From: Crotalaria pallida
Taxonomy: Eukaryota; Streptophyta; Magnoliopsida; Fabales; Fabaceae
Direction: 5' to 3'
DNA length: 64,000 nucleotides
Assembly (NCBI GenBank): GCA_037953625.1
Contig: CM075651.1
Span: 62,172,501-62,236,500, forward strand
Each line of letters starts with the position of its first letter. Position 1 is the first letter of the stretch. This document shows, in pieces, positions 1 to 13,011 of this stretch. The notes under the pieces are model-generated. The model was not told the DNA's origin and searched no databases. It was given only the letters and a program-made list of their open reading frames with translations. The position numbers were made by a program, and so were the translations under genes.

Positions 1-129
1 TCTGTTTCTGTAAAATCTGCACAAAATCAATTACATCTTAATTGCATTCGAAAATTAGTCACTGTTGCATTCAGATTACTATTCACCCCCCCTCTAGTAA
101 TTTTTAAGCCCGCTTGTTGGTTTCCAACA
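1..129 (+). mobile_element. 3' end of the 5' LTR of a Ty1/copia (Sirevirus) element
   Basis: The last 129 bases of an LTR that begins outside the window. It ends in CA at 128-129, two bases before a tRNA-Met primer binding site, which is the standard LTR/PBS arrangement. Assignment to the copia element rests on the gag and pol that follow on the same strand. The 3' LTR is absent because the element is cut off at 4372. Confidence 0.75.
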
Positions 130-131
130 AG

Positions 132-144
132 TGGTATCAGAGCT
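132..144 (+). other. Primer binding site (initiator tRNA-Met) of the copia element
   Basis: TGGTATCAGAGCT complements the 3' end of plant initiator tRNA-Met and lies two bases after the LTR end. It would prime minus-strand DNA synthesis. Its last bases are also the start of a strong hairpin (142-161). Confidence 0.85.
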
Positions 145-182
145 CGGTCGAAAGATCGAGCGTAAAAGCTTTTTCGAAAAAG
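142..182 (+). other. Two consecutive leader hairpins in the copia element
   Basis: Arms 142-149 (GCTCGGTC) and 154-161 (GATCGAGC) pair over 8 bp with one G.U wobble and enclose the loop GAAA, a GNRA tetraloop. Eight bases later, 169-182 is a perfect 14-bp palindrome (CTTTTT, CG, AAAAAG). Both lie between the PBS and the gag start at 198. Leader hairpins in retroelements can serve priming, dimerisation or packaging, but no function is shown here. Confidence 0.5.
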
Positions 183-197
183 ATCCTTTTGGAAACA

Positions 198-1963
198 ATG
201 GGCTCTAGCAATCAACAAGAAGGGTCTATGTCACTTAACCGACCTCCATTCTTCAATGGTGAAGATTATTCTTATTGGAAGGTTAGGATGAGAGTCTTTG
301 TAGAAGAAATAGACACCGATATTTGGGATGCAATTGAAAAAGGTCCTCATATTCCTAGAAGAGTGGTTAATGGTGAAGCCGTTGTTATTCCTAGAACAAG
401 TTGGAATGAAGATGATAAAATGAAAGCTTCATATGATTTAAAAGCTAAAAATATCATCTTCTCCGCTTTGTCCAAAAATGAATTTCATAGGATTTCACAA
501 TGTAAATCGGCCAAAGAAATGTGGGATACCTTGCAAATTACTCATGAGGGAACTAGTGAAGTTAGAGACTCAAGATTAAATGCTTTAACTCATGAATATG
601 AGCTCTTTCATATGTTCCCTAATGAGTCCATCAATAATATGCAAACAAGGTTCACACATATCGTTAACCAATTGATTGGCCTAGGAAAAGAATTTAGAGA
701 TGGTGAAACTACTAACAAAGTCTTGAGATGTCTTGATAGGAGATGGCAACCAAAGGTAACCGCCATCAAGGAAGCTAAGGATATAAAATCTATGGACTTG
801 ACCACCTTGTTTGGGAAGCTCCAAGAACATGAGATGGAACTATCAAGACTTCACTTAAATGAAGATTCGGACAAGAAAAAGAAAAGCATCTCTCTAAAGG
901 CCTCAACCAAAATGCCGAAAGAGGATGAAGATGAATCTTCAAGTGAAAGCTCCGATCGTACTCTAAATGAGGAAGACATTAGTTTATTTGCCAAGAGGTT
1001 CAACAAATTCCTCAAAGGCAAAAAGGGTAGTTCATCATTCTCTAAGGACAAGAGACCTCAAGACAATAGATTCAAGGATAACAAGCCAAGAAACAAGAGC
1101 TCAAGTGAAAGTGTGAAATGTCATGCGTGTGGTGGGATAGGACACATAAAAATGGAATGTCCCACCTACTTGAGAAAGAATGAGAAGAAGACCCAAGATC
1201 GCAAGGGGAAGAGAGCTTACATTGTTTGGGATGAACCGGAAAAGGATTCCAAGTCAACCGCAAGTAGTTTGGATGATGAGGAAGCCAAGCTATGTCTCAT
1301 GGCCAAGAATGACAATGAAGCCTCCTCAAGTAGTGAAAGAAAAGACAATGAGAGTGAGGATGAGGTATCATCTAATTATTCTTACACCTCTTCTCATACT
1401 ATTTCTTATGATGATTTGCTAAATGAATATAATGAAATGCTAACTCAATTTGAAAGACTTGCTAAAGTTAACAAGGAAAAAGGAAAGAAGCTTTTGGAGT
1501 ATCAAAAGGAAATCAATGAATTGGAAAATCTATTAATGATTTGAAACTCCAAAATGCATCCTTAGAACTTGCTAACTCTAGTCATGTTTGTGAGAATGCA
1601 AATCAATTATATACCATCACTCATTGTGAAAAGTGTTGTGAGCTTGAAATGGAAGTAAATGATTTGAAAATCAAACTCAACACTTTTAACAAAAGTGATA
1701 GAAACCTAGATCGTTTAATTGGTTCTCTTATACACAATTCAAACAAAACCGGTTTAGGATATGTCCACAAGAAAAAGAAAAATAAAGTGGTTGGTTCATT
1801 CTCAAAAATTGATTTTACAAAGAAACCAACTTGCTTTTATTGTGGAAAATTTGGACATACAAACAATAAGTTCCATATCAAAACTTTTGGAATTCAAAAT
1901 GGTACTTATGTTTGGATTAAGAAGGGAGAATCATCCAAGACTACAAAAAGGGACCCAACATAA
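198..1963 (+). pseudogene. gag: Sirevirus (Ty1/copia) gag, frameshifted
   Basis: Gag would form the virus-like particle of the retrotransposon. I take ATG 198 as the start because it is the first methionine after the leader; the open frame reaches further back but into PBS and LTR. The first part (198-1544) has the copia gag core, acidic serine-rich stretches and a CCHC knuckle, CHACGGIGHIKMEC. The C-terminal region, with LCLMAKND and coiled-coil-like heptads, is typical of Sirevirus gag. The frame shifts near 1530 and continues at 1541-1963, with a second knuckle-like CFYCGKFGH that lacks the last cysteine. A Sirevirus-like GPNIIWVPK motif is readable around 1955-1980 in yet another frame. 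Not translatable as one protein. Confidence 0.85.
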
Positions 1964-1996
1964 TTTGGGTACCCAAAATGAGCAAGTGATTGTGTC

Positions 1997-3290
1997 TTGT
2001 TGGTGTGCCTAAGAACCGGAAGGCAACTTTGGATACTTGATAGTGGATGTTCTAGGCACATGACGGGAGATAAGCGACACTTCATTGAGCTTACTCCTAA
2101 AGAAAAAGGATATGTCACATATGGAGACAACAACAAAGGCAAAATACATGGTATAGGTAAAATTGGTAATTCTTCCAACTTGGTTATTGATAATGTACTT
2201 TATGTTCAAGGATTAGAACATAATCTTTTGAGCATTAGTCAATTATGTGATATTGGTAACCATGTATTATTTAACTCTACTCATTGTCTCATAAAAAGTG
2301 ACAAAGATGAATCTATCAAATTTGTTGGAAAAAGGTCTAATAACACTCACATGGTTGAATTGAATAATATCACTTCTTTAGTTTCAAAATGTTTAATTAG
2401 CAAAGAAAGTGATACTTGGTTATGGCATCGTAGGACCGCTCACATTAATGTAAATCAACTTAAGAAACTTCAATCCAAAGACTTAGTAGTTGGTTTACCA
2501 AAGCTCAATTTTCAAATTAAAGGTGATTGCACTCCTTTCAAGAAGTGCAAACAAACTAAATATCATTTTGGTTCCAAAAATGATGTGTCCACAACAAGAC
2601 CATTGGAAATGCTTCACATGGACTTGTTTGGACCTTCTCAAGTAAAAAGCTTTGGTGGCAACTACTATGCCTTGGTGATTGTTGATGATTTTTCAAGATT
2701 TACATGGACATTATTTTTAAGTGCTAAGAGTGAGACCTACAAGTCTTTTAAACGCCATATTAAGCTTGCACAAAACCATGTAAACCAAAAAGTTATTATA
2801 ATTCGAACCGACCATGGAGGTGAATTTGAAAACTATAAATTTGATAGATTTTGTGATAAGCATGGAATTGAGCACCAATATTCGGCACCTAGAACTCCGG
2901 AACAAAATGGAGTTGTTGAGAGGAAAATAGGGTGCTAGAAGAACTTGCTAGAACCATGTTAAATGATTCTCAAGTACCTCAATACTTTTGGGCCGATGCC
3001 GTTAATACGGCTTGTTATGTAATGAATAGAATTTTAATTACGCCCTTGATAAAGAAAACCCCCTATGAGCTTTACAAAGGTAGAAAACCCAAAATATCCC
3101 ATTTCCATGTTTTTGGATGCAAAGTTTACATTTTAAACAATGGAAAAGATCAACTTGGAAAATTTGATTCTAAATCGGATGAGGGAATATTTTTGGGTTA
3201 CTCTTCTCATAGTAAAGCTTTTAGAGTTTATAATAAACGAACTATGACTATTAAAGAATCTATTCATGTTGTTTTTAATGAGTCTTCGAA
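1997..3290 (+). pseudogene. pol: Copia protease and integrase region, frameshifted
   Basis: Protease: the active-site motif WILDSGCSRHMTGD places the catalytic aspartate near 2039. A GAG-pre-integrase segment with WLWHRRTAH follows around 2418-2560. The integrase core has its acidic residues in HMDLFGPS (near 2621), RTDHGGEFE (near 2810) and PEQNGVVER (near 2918). A one-base loss in an A-run near 2927 stops the frame at 2938; the C-terminal integrase (LEELARTML, YFWADAVNTACYVMNR, HVFGCKVYI) continues from about 2932 in the next frame. The order PR-INT-RT identifies Ty1/copia rather than Ty3/gypsy. Confidence 0.85.
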
Positions 3291-3399
3291 AGAAGATAGT
3301 GTGTTGTGTGATGGTAGTGATGATGGACTTGAGATTTCAAATGTTGACAAAGAGATGGAAAAATCTAAGGATGAAGGAGAAGTCAAAGATGAACTTGAT

Positions 3400-4371
3400 C
3401 CGGCTTGGAAAACGGTGAAAGCTCACCCTATTGACAATGTCATAGGAGACCTTTCAAAGGGAGTATTAACTCATAGGTCAATTCAAAATATTTGTCATTT
3501 TGTTTCATTTGTTTCTCAAATCGAACCAAATTCAATTAAGGAAGCAATTATGGATGAACATTGGGTTTTAGCCATGCAAGAAGAACTAAATCAATTTATT
3601 AGAAATGATGTTTGGGTATTAGTGCGTATACCCGATGATCATACCATAATTGGTTTAAAATGGATTTATAGAAATAAACTTGATGAATCCGGTTTGATTA
3701 TAAGAAACAAAGCGAGACTTGTTGCCCAAGGGTACAACCAAGAGGAAGGTGTTGATTATGATGAGATCTTTGCTCCGGTTTCATGCCTTGAGGCAATCCG
3801 AATCTTTCTTGCCTTTGCATCAATTATGAATTTTACTCTTTATCAAATGGATGTCAAGAGTGCTTTCTTGAATGGTTTCATAAATGAAGAAGTGCATGTT
3901 AAGCAACCACCCGGTTTTGAAAGTCATGAGTTTCCAAACCATGTTTACAAATTGAAAAAGGCACTTTATGGATTAAAACAAGCTCCTAGAGCTTGGTATG
4001 ATCGATTAAGTACCTTCTATTAGAAAATGGCTTTCAAAGGGGAAAGGTTGATAATACCCTATTCATCTATAAAACGAAAGAGGACATTTTGTTAGTGCAA
4101 ATATATGTAGATGATATTATCTTTGGAGCCACTAACGTGTCCTTGTGTAGAAAGTTCTCTAATTTGATGAAAAAGGAATTTGAAATGTCCATGATGGGGG
4201 AGCTCAAGTTCTTCCTAGGACTTCAAATCAAGCAAGTCAAGGAGGGGATTTTTGTGCATCAAGGAAAAAATTGCAAGGAGCTCCTTGAAAAATTCGGAAT
4301 GGACAAATGCAAAGAAGCATACACTCCCATGAGCACATCATGCTACCTAGACAAGGATGACAAAGGTAAGC
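3400..4371 (+). pseudogene. pol: Copia reverse transcriptase, frameshifted and truncated
   Basis: The RT core is recognisable: WVLVRIPDD, GLKWIYRNKLDESG, NKARLVAQGYNQEEGVDYDE, the motif-A segment LYQMDVKSAFLNG and the catalytic YVDDIIFGATN near 4107. A one-base deletion near 4017 produces a stop at 4021-4023, after which the frame resumes upstream of 4089. Coding ends at about 4371, where an LTR beginning TGTAACACCCCG is joined. RNase H and the 3' LTR are missing from the window. Confidence 0.88.
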
Positions 4372-7300
4372 TGTAACACCCCGATTTGACAACTTGAAAA
4401 ATATAATTTCCTTAACTCAATGTAGTGAAAATTTGGGCCAATTTTTTTTTTTTTTGAAACATGACATGGATATGAGAATCTCCAAGTTCCAAAATCTTTC
4501 ATCAAATAATTTACAACAGAAAATTGATTCTCATATCTCAGGTTATACTTCAAGCTCCAAATCGAGATGTTACGAAACATCGCACTTTGAAACTCGTTTT
4601 CACAAAACACATTTAATAGCCCATACCTTTCATGTTTAACCAGAAAACTTAATTATGATTATCCAGCTTTGTAAAACATCTTTCGGGTGCACATGTGGAT
4701 ACAGCTAATGATGTCTAAGTACCTAGTAAGGGAGTACAATACTTGGACGCAGACATGATAACAGCAGACTTCCGCCAACACGATACTCCTCAGCAAGGTC
4801 GAATCATCCACCGTCGAATCCTCGAGTCGAGCTTGGCCTTCTTCTTCTTTGAGACTCCATCTCGGTCGTGTCGTCGTAGGCCAATGCTTGCAGCGCCAAT
4901 TCCCAATATAAACTATTCACTCTGTCACCTATGGACATCATCACAAAAGTCCACAGGGAAGGGGGAAAGACAGAGAGAGTAAGCATTCCGAACGACGCAT
5001 CGTCGACGGTGTGGGTTTACGATAGGCAAAATATTAAGACAATACAAGCACACAACGATACACGCTCACAACACAACAATACAACAGATAATTATGCAGG
5101 ATGCATGAGGATGCGATGCAATTGTCACATTATCTAATACTTTATCCTTACCTTAAGGGAATCTCTTAATCAATTATCTCGCAAAGTTGAATCTCTCAGC
5201 AATTCGTTTCTCAAAATCGAAGTCTCTTAGTTCACATATCTCGAGTCCATCGTATCGGAATTCAAGCTTTAGGGTTTCGGGTTCAGGTCTACATCTCCTC
5301 GTATTCCATCCACCTAGTCGGAAGCAATCAGAAGTACAGGATCTCTACCACACCGGCTTCAAGAGACCACACCAAGATACACTATAAAATTGCCCGGGAA
5401 AAATGTCATGACAAAGGGTGTCGACCTCCACTGTGTTCAAGCATCCCTCATCCGATCCTGATTTAGTCAAGGGGGTGTCAGTCATCTGTCTAGTGATCAT
5501 GCAGTATTTCAGCTACGACACCAGACTACTCACCCTACCTGGATGGTCAACCCAGGTCACTGTAGCTTTTCCTGCCTAGACAGACTCCTCATAGGCGTCT
5601 TGACGAATCACCGTCATTACCTTCCCCTATCCTAATCATCAAGTGAGTACCACGTAGGTAAACACCGTGTCTTCCTCTCCACTACTTCGGGTAAGGGTTT
5701 CAAGCCAAGATCTTTACATGCAAAATATCAAACAAAAGGAAATCAAACTTTCACTCACAACAACATCAAACCGTGACCAACATAAAGGAAAATCATCAAT
5801 AAAAGTTCAATCATTTCAAAGATCTTTACATTAAAACCCAAGCATCAAACACATCATAGTTCAAACATAGATTTTGACATGCATGCAAACAAAAATACTA
5901 GATCTTTGAAAAATCTTTTATGAAAACTTAAAAATCAAATTCTTTTCAAAAAACCATTTGAGAGATCAAGAAGAAAACTTAAAATCATGAGAGAAAACAC
6001 TTTTCTTAGCAAAAACTTTAAGATCAAGTTTAGAAATCAACTTGTTTGTAGACAAAACACTAGATCCATCTTAAAAACCAACATGCATGTGAGTAAAAAC
6101 ATTAGATCTAACTTGAAAACAAACGTGCATTAACTTTTCAAGCAAAAATCAAAGCTCTAGAAAGAAATCATGAAGAATGAAAATGAATCAAAGAAGAAGG
6201 TTTAAAACTTTTTAGATCATGAAACAAGGTTCTTACTTAATCAAAAACTTTAAAGAATCAAGTCCAAATCTTTGGTTTTATCTTTGGTTTCTCCTCACGG
6301 CTCACTCACTCTCCTCTCTAAGGTCCATGGTTTTTCTTTCTCTTCTTCACTAGCTTGGCTTGGTCTTGCTTAGGTTGTGAAGGGTGTAGAGTTTGTTCTT
6401 CTTCTCTCTTATTCGGCCACTCTCTCTTTCTCACCAAGAGCTTGATGATGCTCTTAATGTTGTGAAGTGTTTAGTTTGGAATGGAAGGAAGTGAAGGAAT
6501 GGAAACTACATGAAGTGTGTGTGTTGGTGTTGGTGGAAGTGTGAAATGGAGAAATGGAAGGATGAATGAGAAGAAGGGAACGAAGGAAAAGAGGAAGTGG
6601 ATGAATGAAATGAAGAATAAAGGAATGGATGGAATAAAATAGGCTAAGAGTGGAACACAATTTCCCTCTTTTGGCCTTAGGAAAATTCGGCCAACACACA
6701 CTAGGAGGGGTAATTTTGGACTCACACAAAGTTGCATGGGTGCATTTTATCAAATGCAAGGGGACAAGGTTGAGTAGGTTAGGTTTTTAGGGTCTCTTAG
6801 GGCTAAGTACTAGTTAGCATATAGTTAGGGTTTTCTACTTAGTTTGGTTAGATTTCTAACTTAGTTTCCTTGCTTAGGTCATGCTTAGGTCATCTAGGTG
6901 ATGTCATATGTTTGACTTTGAGGCATGGCAACTTGGAGACCAAGTTAAGGAACTTGGAGGCCAAGTAATGCTCCTTAATATTCGGCCCTAGGGTTTCAAG
7001 GGTAGATTAGGTTAGCTTAATTAGGTTTAAAGCACTAATTAGGGTTGTAATCGTGATTAGGGTAGGATTAGGAAAATTAATCTAGGTTTAGTCCACTAAT
7101 TCTTAGTGATTAGGGCTTAATCAAGGATTAAGGTGCTAATCAAAACTTAATCTTTTCTAACTTAGGTTTATGGAAAGCTAATTCTAGGTTAGCTCACTAA
7201 CCTTAAGGGTTTAGGGTTTTAAGAGAGTGATTAAGTGCTTAATCAAGGATTAAGAACTCGATTAGGGTTTAATCAAGGATTAGGATACCAATTAGGGTTT

Positions 7301-7443
7301 TGAGAAATTATTCTAGATCAAGGCGATTTGGACTTTGATTTCTTTGGAACTTAATAAAAATAGTCTTCCATCTTAAAACCATAAGACCATATGAATCGAT
7401 TTGAGAAAACAAAATCTTAATTAAAACCTCAAGTAATACAATT
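4372..7443 (-). mobile_element. Long LTR fragment F1 inserted into copia pol
   Basis: Begins TGTAACACCCCG directly after copia RT. It is related to F2 (47208-52480; for example the block near 5290 about CTACATCTCCTCG matches 47330) and, inverted, to F3 (9418-13011). It contains TC-rich leader-like DNA (6280-6650) and a degenerate GATTAGGG/TTAATC-rich stretch (6780-7310). Compared with F3 it lacks roughly its last 270 bases, where G1 is joined at 7444. No coding sequence beyond chance ORFs. Minus orientation is inferred from comparison with F3; the family is probably Ty3/gypsy. Confidence 0.6.
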
Positions 7444-9417
7444 TGTAACACCCAACTTTTATTTAAAAATATCATTTAAAAGGTTTAATACTCTGAAATG
7501 GGGAACTTAAAAATTCCTTTTCATAAAATAAATTTACATTCTAAAATGGGTATTTCAAATACAATAAGAGTAGCGCAACATAAAATTTTCCTTCTTTCCA
7601 TAACTTCTGCTGCGACACTCTCAGATCCTCAAGCTCCTCTTCATTCACCTAAAATGTTAACCACATAAGGGTGAGACCTTTTCGCAACACAGTGAATTAT
7701 AAGTTAGTAAAGAGCACATAATAGCAACTTAAGCATCATAATCAAATCAAGCCATGAATAGCAAAATGCTTCACTTTACATATTCCCAAAATCATTTTCA
7801 ATTCCTTTACTTTATCTTGGTCTCACATTGCCGTAGCTTAAGTGAGCACCAAGCCCTTAGCCTCACATTGCCGTAGCTTAAGTGAGCACCGAGGTACAAC
7901 CTTATACTTTGCCCGAGATCTCACATTGTCGTAGCTTAAGTGAGCACCGGGGCACGTACTTATATTTAGTCCTTAACTTTACAATTTCCTTATATCATAA
8001 TTGATCTTTATTCTTTTAGTTTGTACCACTAGGAATTTGGTTGCTCCTGCTAGGGCGTTTGTACACCCATTAGGGACTTTATTCACCCATCAGGACTTTC
8101 ACCCACTAGGCCTCACCCGTTAGGACTGATACATATAATCTTTGCTCATACTCATTAAATTCCTTAGCATATTCAATTTACATACTTTAGTCCTTTTCAC
8201 ATTTTTCAGTCTTTTAGTTTTCGTTGAATTGATCATTTTGGGACATCGACTCCTAACGGGGCATTTACACCTAGTGGGGCGTTTTAGCCTGATGAGTACC
8301 TAGGCCCTAATGGGGCCTTTGTACACCTAGCAGGAACACCTAGTGTCCCAATGTCCCAATGATCAATTCAACCGTCCATATCAATCCAAACACATTCACC
8401 ACAAATCACACTATTCAATTAGCCATTTATAACAAGTAGCAATCATCCACATTCATGCATTCACATCATTCTCAATTTCAACATCGTTTATATTCCAGTA
8501 ATATTCGTCAATGTAATTCATCCACGCCTACATTCCAAACTAAGTCTAAAACCCAATTTTCAAGCATCCTAAATAAACATGTTCATCATTACCTAAACAA
8601 TTATCATTAGCCATGAAATATCCTTATGCCTACTAAACCTCTTACCACTCACTAGCTTGCATGATTGACTGACTCATAATTAATTACTTATTCTTAATTA
8701 TACCCTTATATTCATTAGTCCTTTCACCATCTCATAGCCAACATTATTAATTTACCTCATTAGTTAACACTTAGCCATTTATATACTCATTTTACACACA
8801 TTGCAAACATAACACCGATCAACAAACAACATATATTCACAGAATCAGTCGACATACTCAGGTATGTCTCAGCATGCTTAAATATAAGTCAACTCCCTAG
8901 GGTTCTTCACTTCCTACCTTTACAACATACATAAGGGGTTTTTAGCAATTTTATGACAATTAAATTAAATTATTAAATTAATTCAAATTACATTCATTCT
9001 TCTTAAACCAACTTATAACTGGTGCTATTTTGCTACCCACAACCCAATTTAACTACTTAGCCCAAATCCTATTATATACCCCAACTATCCCTAACTCAAG
9101 GTGTGGAAAAGAGACTCCCCTTACCTTAGAGAGGGAGAGAGCCCACACAAAGCTCCAAAGACACCAAATCTACACCGGATCTACCTTGACTCCATGCCTC
9201 TAGACCGATCTCCACTCCATTCTTCAAGATTGGAGGAGAGAGAAAGCAAACCCTAAAGGAGAGAGAAAGGGGCCACGAGTGAGAGAGAGTTTGAGGGAGA
9301 AGGTGGGTCTCATGATTATAGGCTATGAAGGGAGGGTTTGGATGGTTTATGGTGGTTTTGTGTTGGTGGTGTTGGTTGTTTATGGAGATGGGAGTGAAGG
9401 AGAGAGAAAGAGCCATG
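7444..9417 (-). mobile_element. LTR fragment G1, same family as solo LTR G2
   Basis: Starts TGTAACACCCAAC and matches G2 (60475-63245) block by block: ACCACATAAGGGTGAGACC near 7658 and 60687, and ATCCTATTATA near 9065 and 62020. It has no visible right end: at 9418 it meets F3. The five bases before it are CAATT, but no matching copy follows, so no complete target duplication can be shown. Contains no genes. Confidence 0.6.
7829..7950 (+). repeat. Three-copy tandem repeat inside LTR G1
   Basis: Three near-identical copies of a unit containing CACATTGCCGTAGCTTAAG, starting near 7831, 7862 and 7920. Each unit begins CTCAC and ends GTGAG, which can pair. A second looser series (CACTAGG, CATTAGGG, CATCAGG) follows at about 8030-8350. 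The array lies in the same part of the LTR as different arrays in other families here. Confidence 0.75.
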
Positions 9418-12400
9418 TGTGACATTCCGTATTTTCCCGATTAATATAAATAAGTTTTTCATTAAAGAAGAATTTTGAAATATTGTTTTACAAAGGATTT
9501 TTAATGGATATTTTATTCGATTATGTAATCAGTTACCGATTTTAGGGTATTTTGATAAACAAAGATTTTTATAAAGTTCAAGCAAATGAATTTATTGAGT
9601 GTTGAGTTATTTAATCGATTTAAAAGAGTTTTGATTTCTTGATGAGTTCTTATTTGATTGACTTGTGTGTGTGACCTTGTATGCTTGACTATTTATGGTT
9701 AATTGAGATTTTGTCTTCTTAATCGGTTCTATGATCTTATTGATTTTATGAAAAATTATTTTCTCTAAGCTTCAAAGAATCAAGTCCAATCACCTCTAGA
9801 AACCCTAATCAATGAGTGAAACCCTAATCGAGCTCTTGATCTTTGATTAAGTGCTTAATCACTTTCTTAAAACCCTAAACCCATTTGATTAGTAAGCTAA
9901 TCCAAAAATTAGTTTTCTCTAAACCTATGATGAAGTTTTTGATTAGCATCTTAATCCCTGATTAAGCCCTAATCACCGAGGATTATCGGACTAAACCTAG
10001 ATTAATTAACCTAATCCTACCCTAATCATGATTAGAGCCTAATTAGTGCCTTAAACCTAATTAAGCTAACCTAGTTTACCCTAATTGCCCTAATGGCCGA
10101 ATGCTAAGTGTAGCTTGGCCACCAAGCTCATTTACTTGGTTAACAAGTGGCATGCCTTATTAGTCAACAAGATGACATCACTCTAGTGACATAAGCATGA
10201 CATAAGGAGGAAGAAAAGGTGAAGGAAAGGAGGAAGGAAGAAGAGGCCGTGGGGGGGGGCCTTGAGAGAAAGACTTGGTCTCCAAGTTGTTAGACTTAAC
10301 CCTTAAGCTTTGAAAACCAACCCCCCATGCAAGCCCTTGGTAGAAAATAAAGAAAGTGAAGGAGAATAGAAGAGAAGCTAGAACGGTGGGAGTGATGATG
10401 TGAATTCATTTCAATTCTTCACCCTTTCTACTTTCTTTCAAGCAACAACACCAACCCATACACCAACAACACAAAACCGTGAGGGAGTGAGTGAGTTCTT
10501 CATTATTCCTTCAACAATCACACACTTTCTTCCATTCTTTTCCTAAGCCAAACACAAAACACCAAGAGAATCATCAAACTCTTGGTGAGAAAAAGAAAGA
10601 GAGAAGGTGGCCGAATCTAAGGAGGAGGAGAACCAAACCTAGAACACTTTATCACCTAAGCAAGATCAAGCTAAACTAGTAAAGAGGAGGAAGAAAGACC
10701 ATGGACTAGGAGAGAAGTGAGAAACCGTGAGGAGAGAGGAGAGAAATCAAAGACTTTGGACTTGAATTCTTAAAATTTTTATTAAGTAAGAACTTGTAAC
10801 ATGAACTTAAAAGTTTTAAACCTTATTCTTTGATTCTTGTTCTTTTTCATTCTTTTCTTTCTAAACTTTGATTTTGTTTGAAAAAGTGTGATGCATGTTA
10901 TTTTCTAAGCTTGATTCTAAAAGGTTTTGTTAAGAGTATGTTTTCTTCATGACCTTGAGTTTTCTCTTTGATCTCTTGAAAATGTTTTGGGAAAGAACTT
11001 GATTTTGAGTTTCATGAAAGATATTTAGAAGATCTAATAACTTTGGTTGCATGCATGTCAAGATCTATGTTTGAGCCTTGCCATACTTGATGTTTGAATC
11101 CTAGTGTGAAAGATCTTTGAAAATGATTGATTTCTTTAAGTGATTTTTCTTGAGAATGGCCACGGTTTGCATTCAATTTTTAAGTTAGAAGTTTTGATGA
11201 TTGAATCTTGATATGTGCATGTGATTATCTTGAGATTCTAAGCATGTTTTGGAAGTTTAAAACTCCAAGAAAATTCTTTTAAGAAAATCCTAAATTGGTC
11301 ACGGTTTTGTTGATTATTATGAGTATGAACTTGATTTTCTTTTGATTGATCCTTTGCATGGTGCGATGATGAAATGTAATGATGTTTTGAATGAAAATAA
11401 ATCATGTGATTTACTATGATGTTCACGGTCTAGACTTGATCTTTAGGTTAGAAGTTTTAATGTTGTGTTTTAATTATGTGCATGTGTTTTCCATGAACTT
11501 TGAGTTGATTTCTATGTGTTTTAAGTGAAATCTAAATTGTTTAAGAAACCTATGTGTGCTCACGGTTTCATGAGTGAATGTATGTTAGGACTATGTTTTA
11601 CTTACATGAATTATGTGAAGTTGTTGTTGAAAATGTTTTGGTTTGAACAATTTGATTAAGCGCTGAAATCTTAATTTATAGGTGATTTTCTTGTAAGAAA
11701 CCTTGAGAAACAATAGCTATTCTAATTGGATTGCCTTGAAATTTTAGTATGAGGTTATTGATGCTATTTAAATGAGTTCTGGAAAACATAAAGGGATTTG
11801 GAATTGTTTTGGTATTTTAAATGAATTTTGGGTTATTCGTTGTTAATTATAGAAGTCTAAGGTTTTTAGTGAAAAAGATTTTGATAAGTAGCACTTGTGC
11901 ATGTTTTATGATTCTGAAACTTGGACACTGTTTTAAGTAGGTTATATTGAGTGTCCCTGAAGTTTTATAAGATTTTTGGAATGGGTTTGTTAATTGAAAT
12001 GAAGTCATTTTGGTGAAAACGATTTCGGAAAAGTAAGTTTTTAAGGAAATACCTAAACCGAGTTTTCTGACCTAAACTACTCTAAATTGCTTGAAATTTT
12101 TATGGTAACTCCTTAAACATGTCTTGTGACTCTCTGTAAAATTTGAGGTGATTTGGAGTTGGTTTAATATTTTTACCAATTGAGAAACAGTGAACCGTTT
12201 GGTTCGGATTTTCCAGACCTAGTGACTAATTTAATTGAAAAAGTATGACTTTCACAACTACAAATAATCTGAAATTTTTATGAGATGATCTTGATTGTGT
12301 GAGGAAGATTTATACCAATTTTCATGCAATTCGGAGTTGAAACACTATTTTTAATAATGGCATTTTGGCCTCAGGTCAGCAACAGTTCCATCATGCTTTT

Positions 12401-13011
12401 TATGCAAAATCTGATTGGAAACCTAACTTAAGATTGTTCAAATGACTTGGAAATTTTATATGATTAACTTTAACCTATAATGGTATGTTCTGGATGTTTT
12501 GAGAATTAAAAAAGTTGACTTAATGTAATTGTAAATTTTATCTTTTGTGCTTTCCCGTAATTGAACAAGAGCTTTATTTAAATGTTTTTGACAAACATGA
12601 ATTTTGTGCTTTGCTTTGTGACTTGGCTGGACTTGTATGATGGTCATTATGTTTTGAAGTAATTGAATGAATGATTGCTTGATGATATGTTTAGACTATG
12701 CATGATTAAGTTTGCAAGATTGATTGTTTACGGTGTTTCGGTCTAGGCTATTAGTTTGAAATTATGATATGAGAATGTGCTATGTGCTATGTGCTAAATG
12801 ATTTGTTTTAATTCATTCATGTTAATTGAACTTATTTGTTTAAGTGTTTTTGGAAATTGTTTATTTGATAAAGAAGTGAAGGAAAATGAGTTATCTGATG
12901 AATCACGATGTTATAATTGATCATTTAAAGCTCAGTGATTTTTTAAAAAGAATTTGATTATTTGAAGAAGTATTTGACTTATTGGTTGCTGCTTTATTTG
13001 ATTTCATAAGT
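9418..13011 (+). mobile_element. Inverted long LTR fragment F3
   Basis: Begins TGTGACATTCCG and reads as the reverse complement of F1/F2-type sequence. Examples are the TTAATC/GATTAA-rich block at 9780-10060 (compare 7050-7310) and GTGAGGAGAGAGGAGAG near 10728 (compare 6290-6330). The downstream part (11640-12700) carries a loosely periodic AAATTTT...GATTTGGAG pattern. The right boundary is not an LTR end; it meets the remnant of A's left LTR at 13012, so F3 is truncated. No credible ORF. Confidence 0.55.

Noticed and set aside
132..144. TGGTATCAGAGC as part of a tRNA gene
   Set aside because: Only the 12-14 bases complementary to a tRNA 3' end are present, next to an LTR end; no cloverleaf. 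The same holds at 16421, 25271, 31097, 38677 and 59973.
7050..7310. Telomere-like TTTAGGG and GATTAGGG phrases
   Set aside because: No tandem TTTAGGG array, only scattered degenerate phrases inside LTR F1 that recur inverted in F3.
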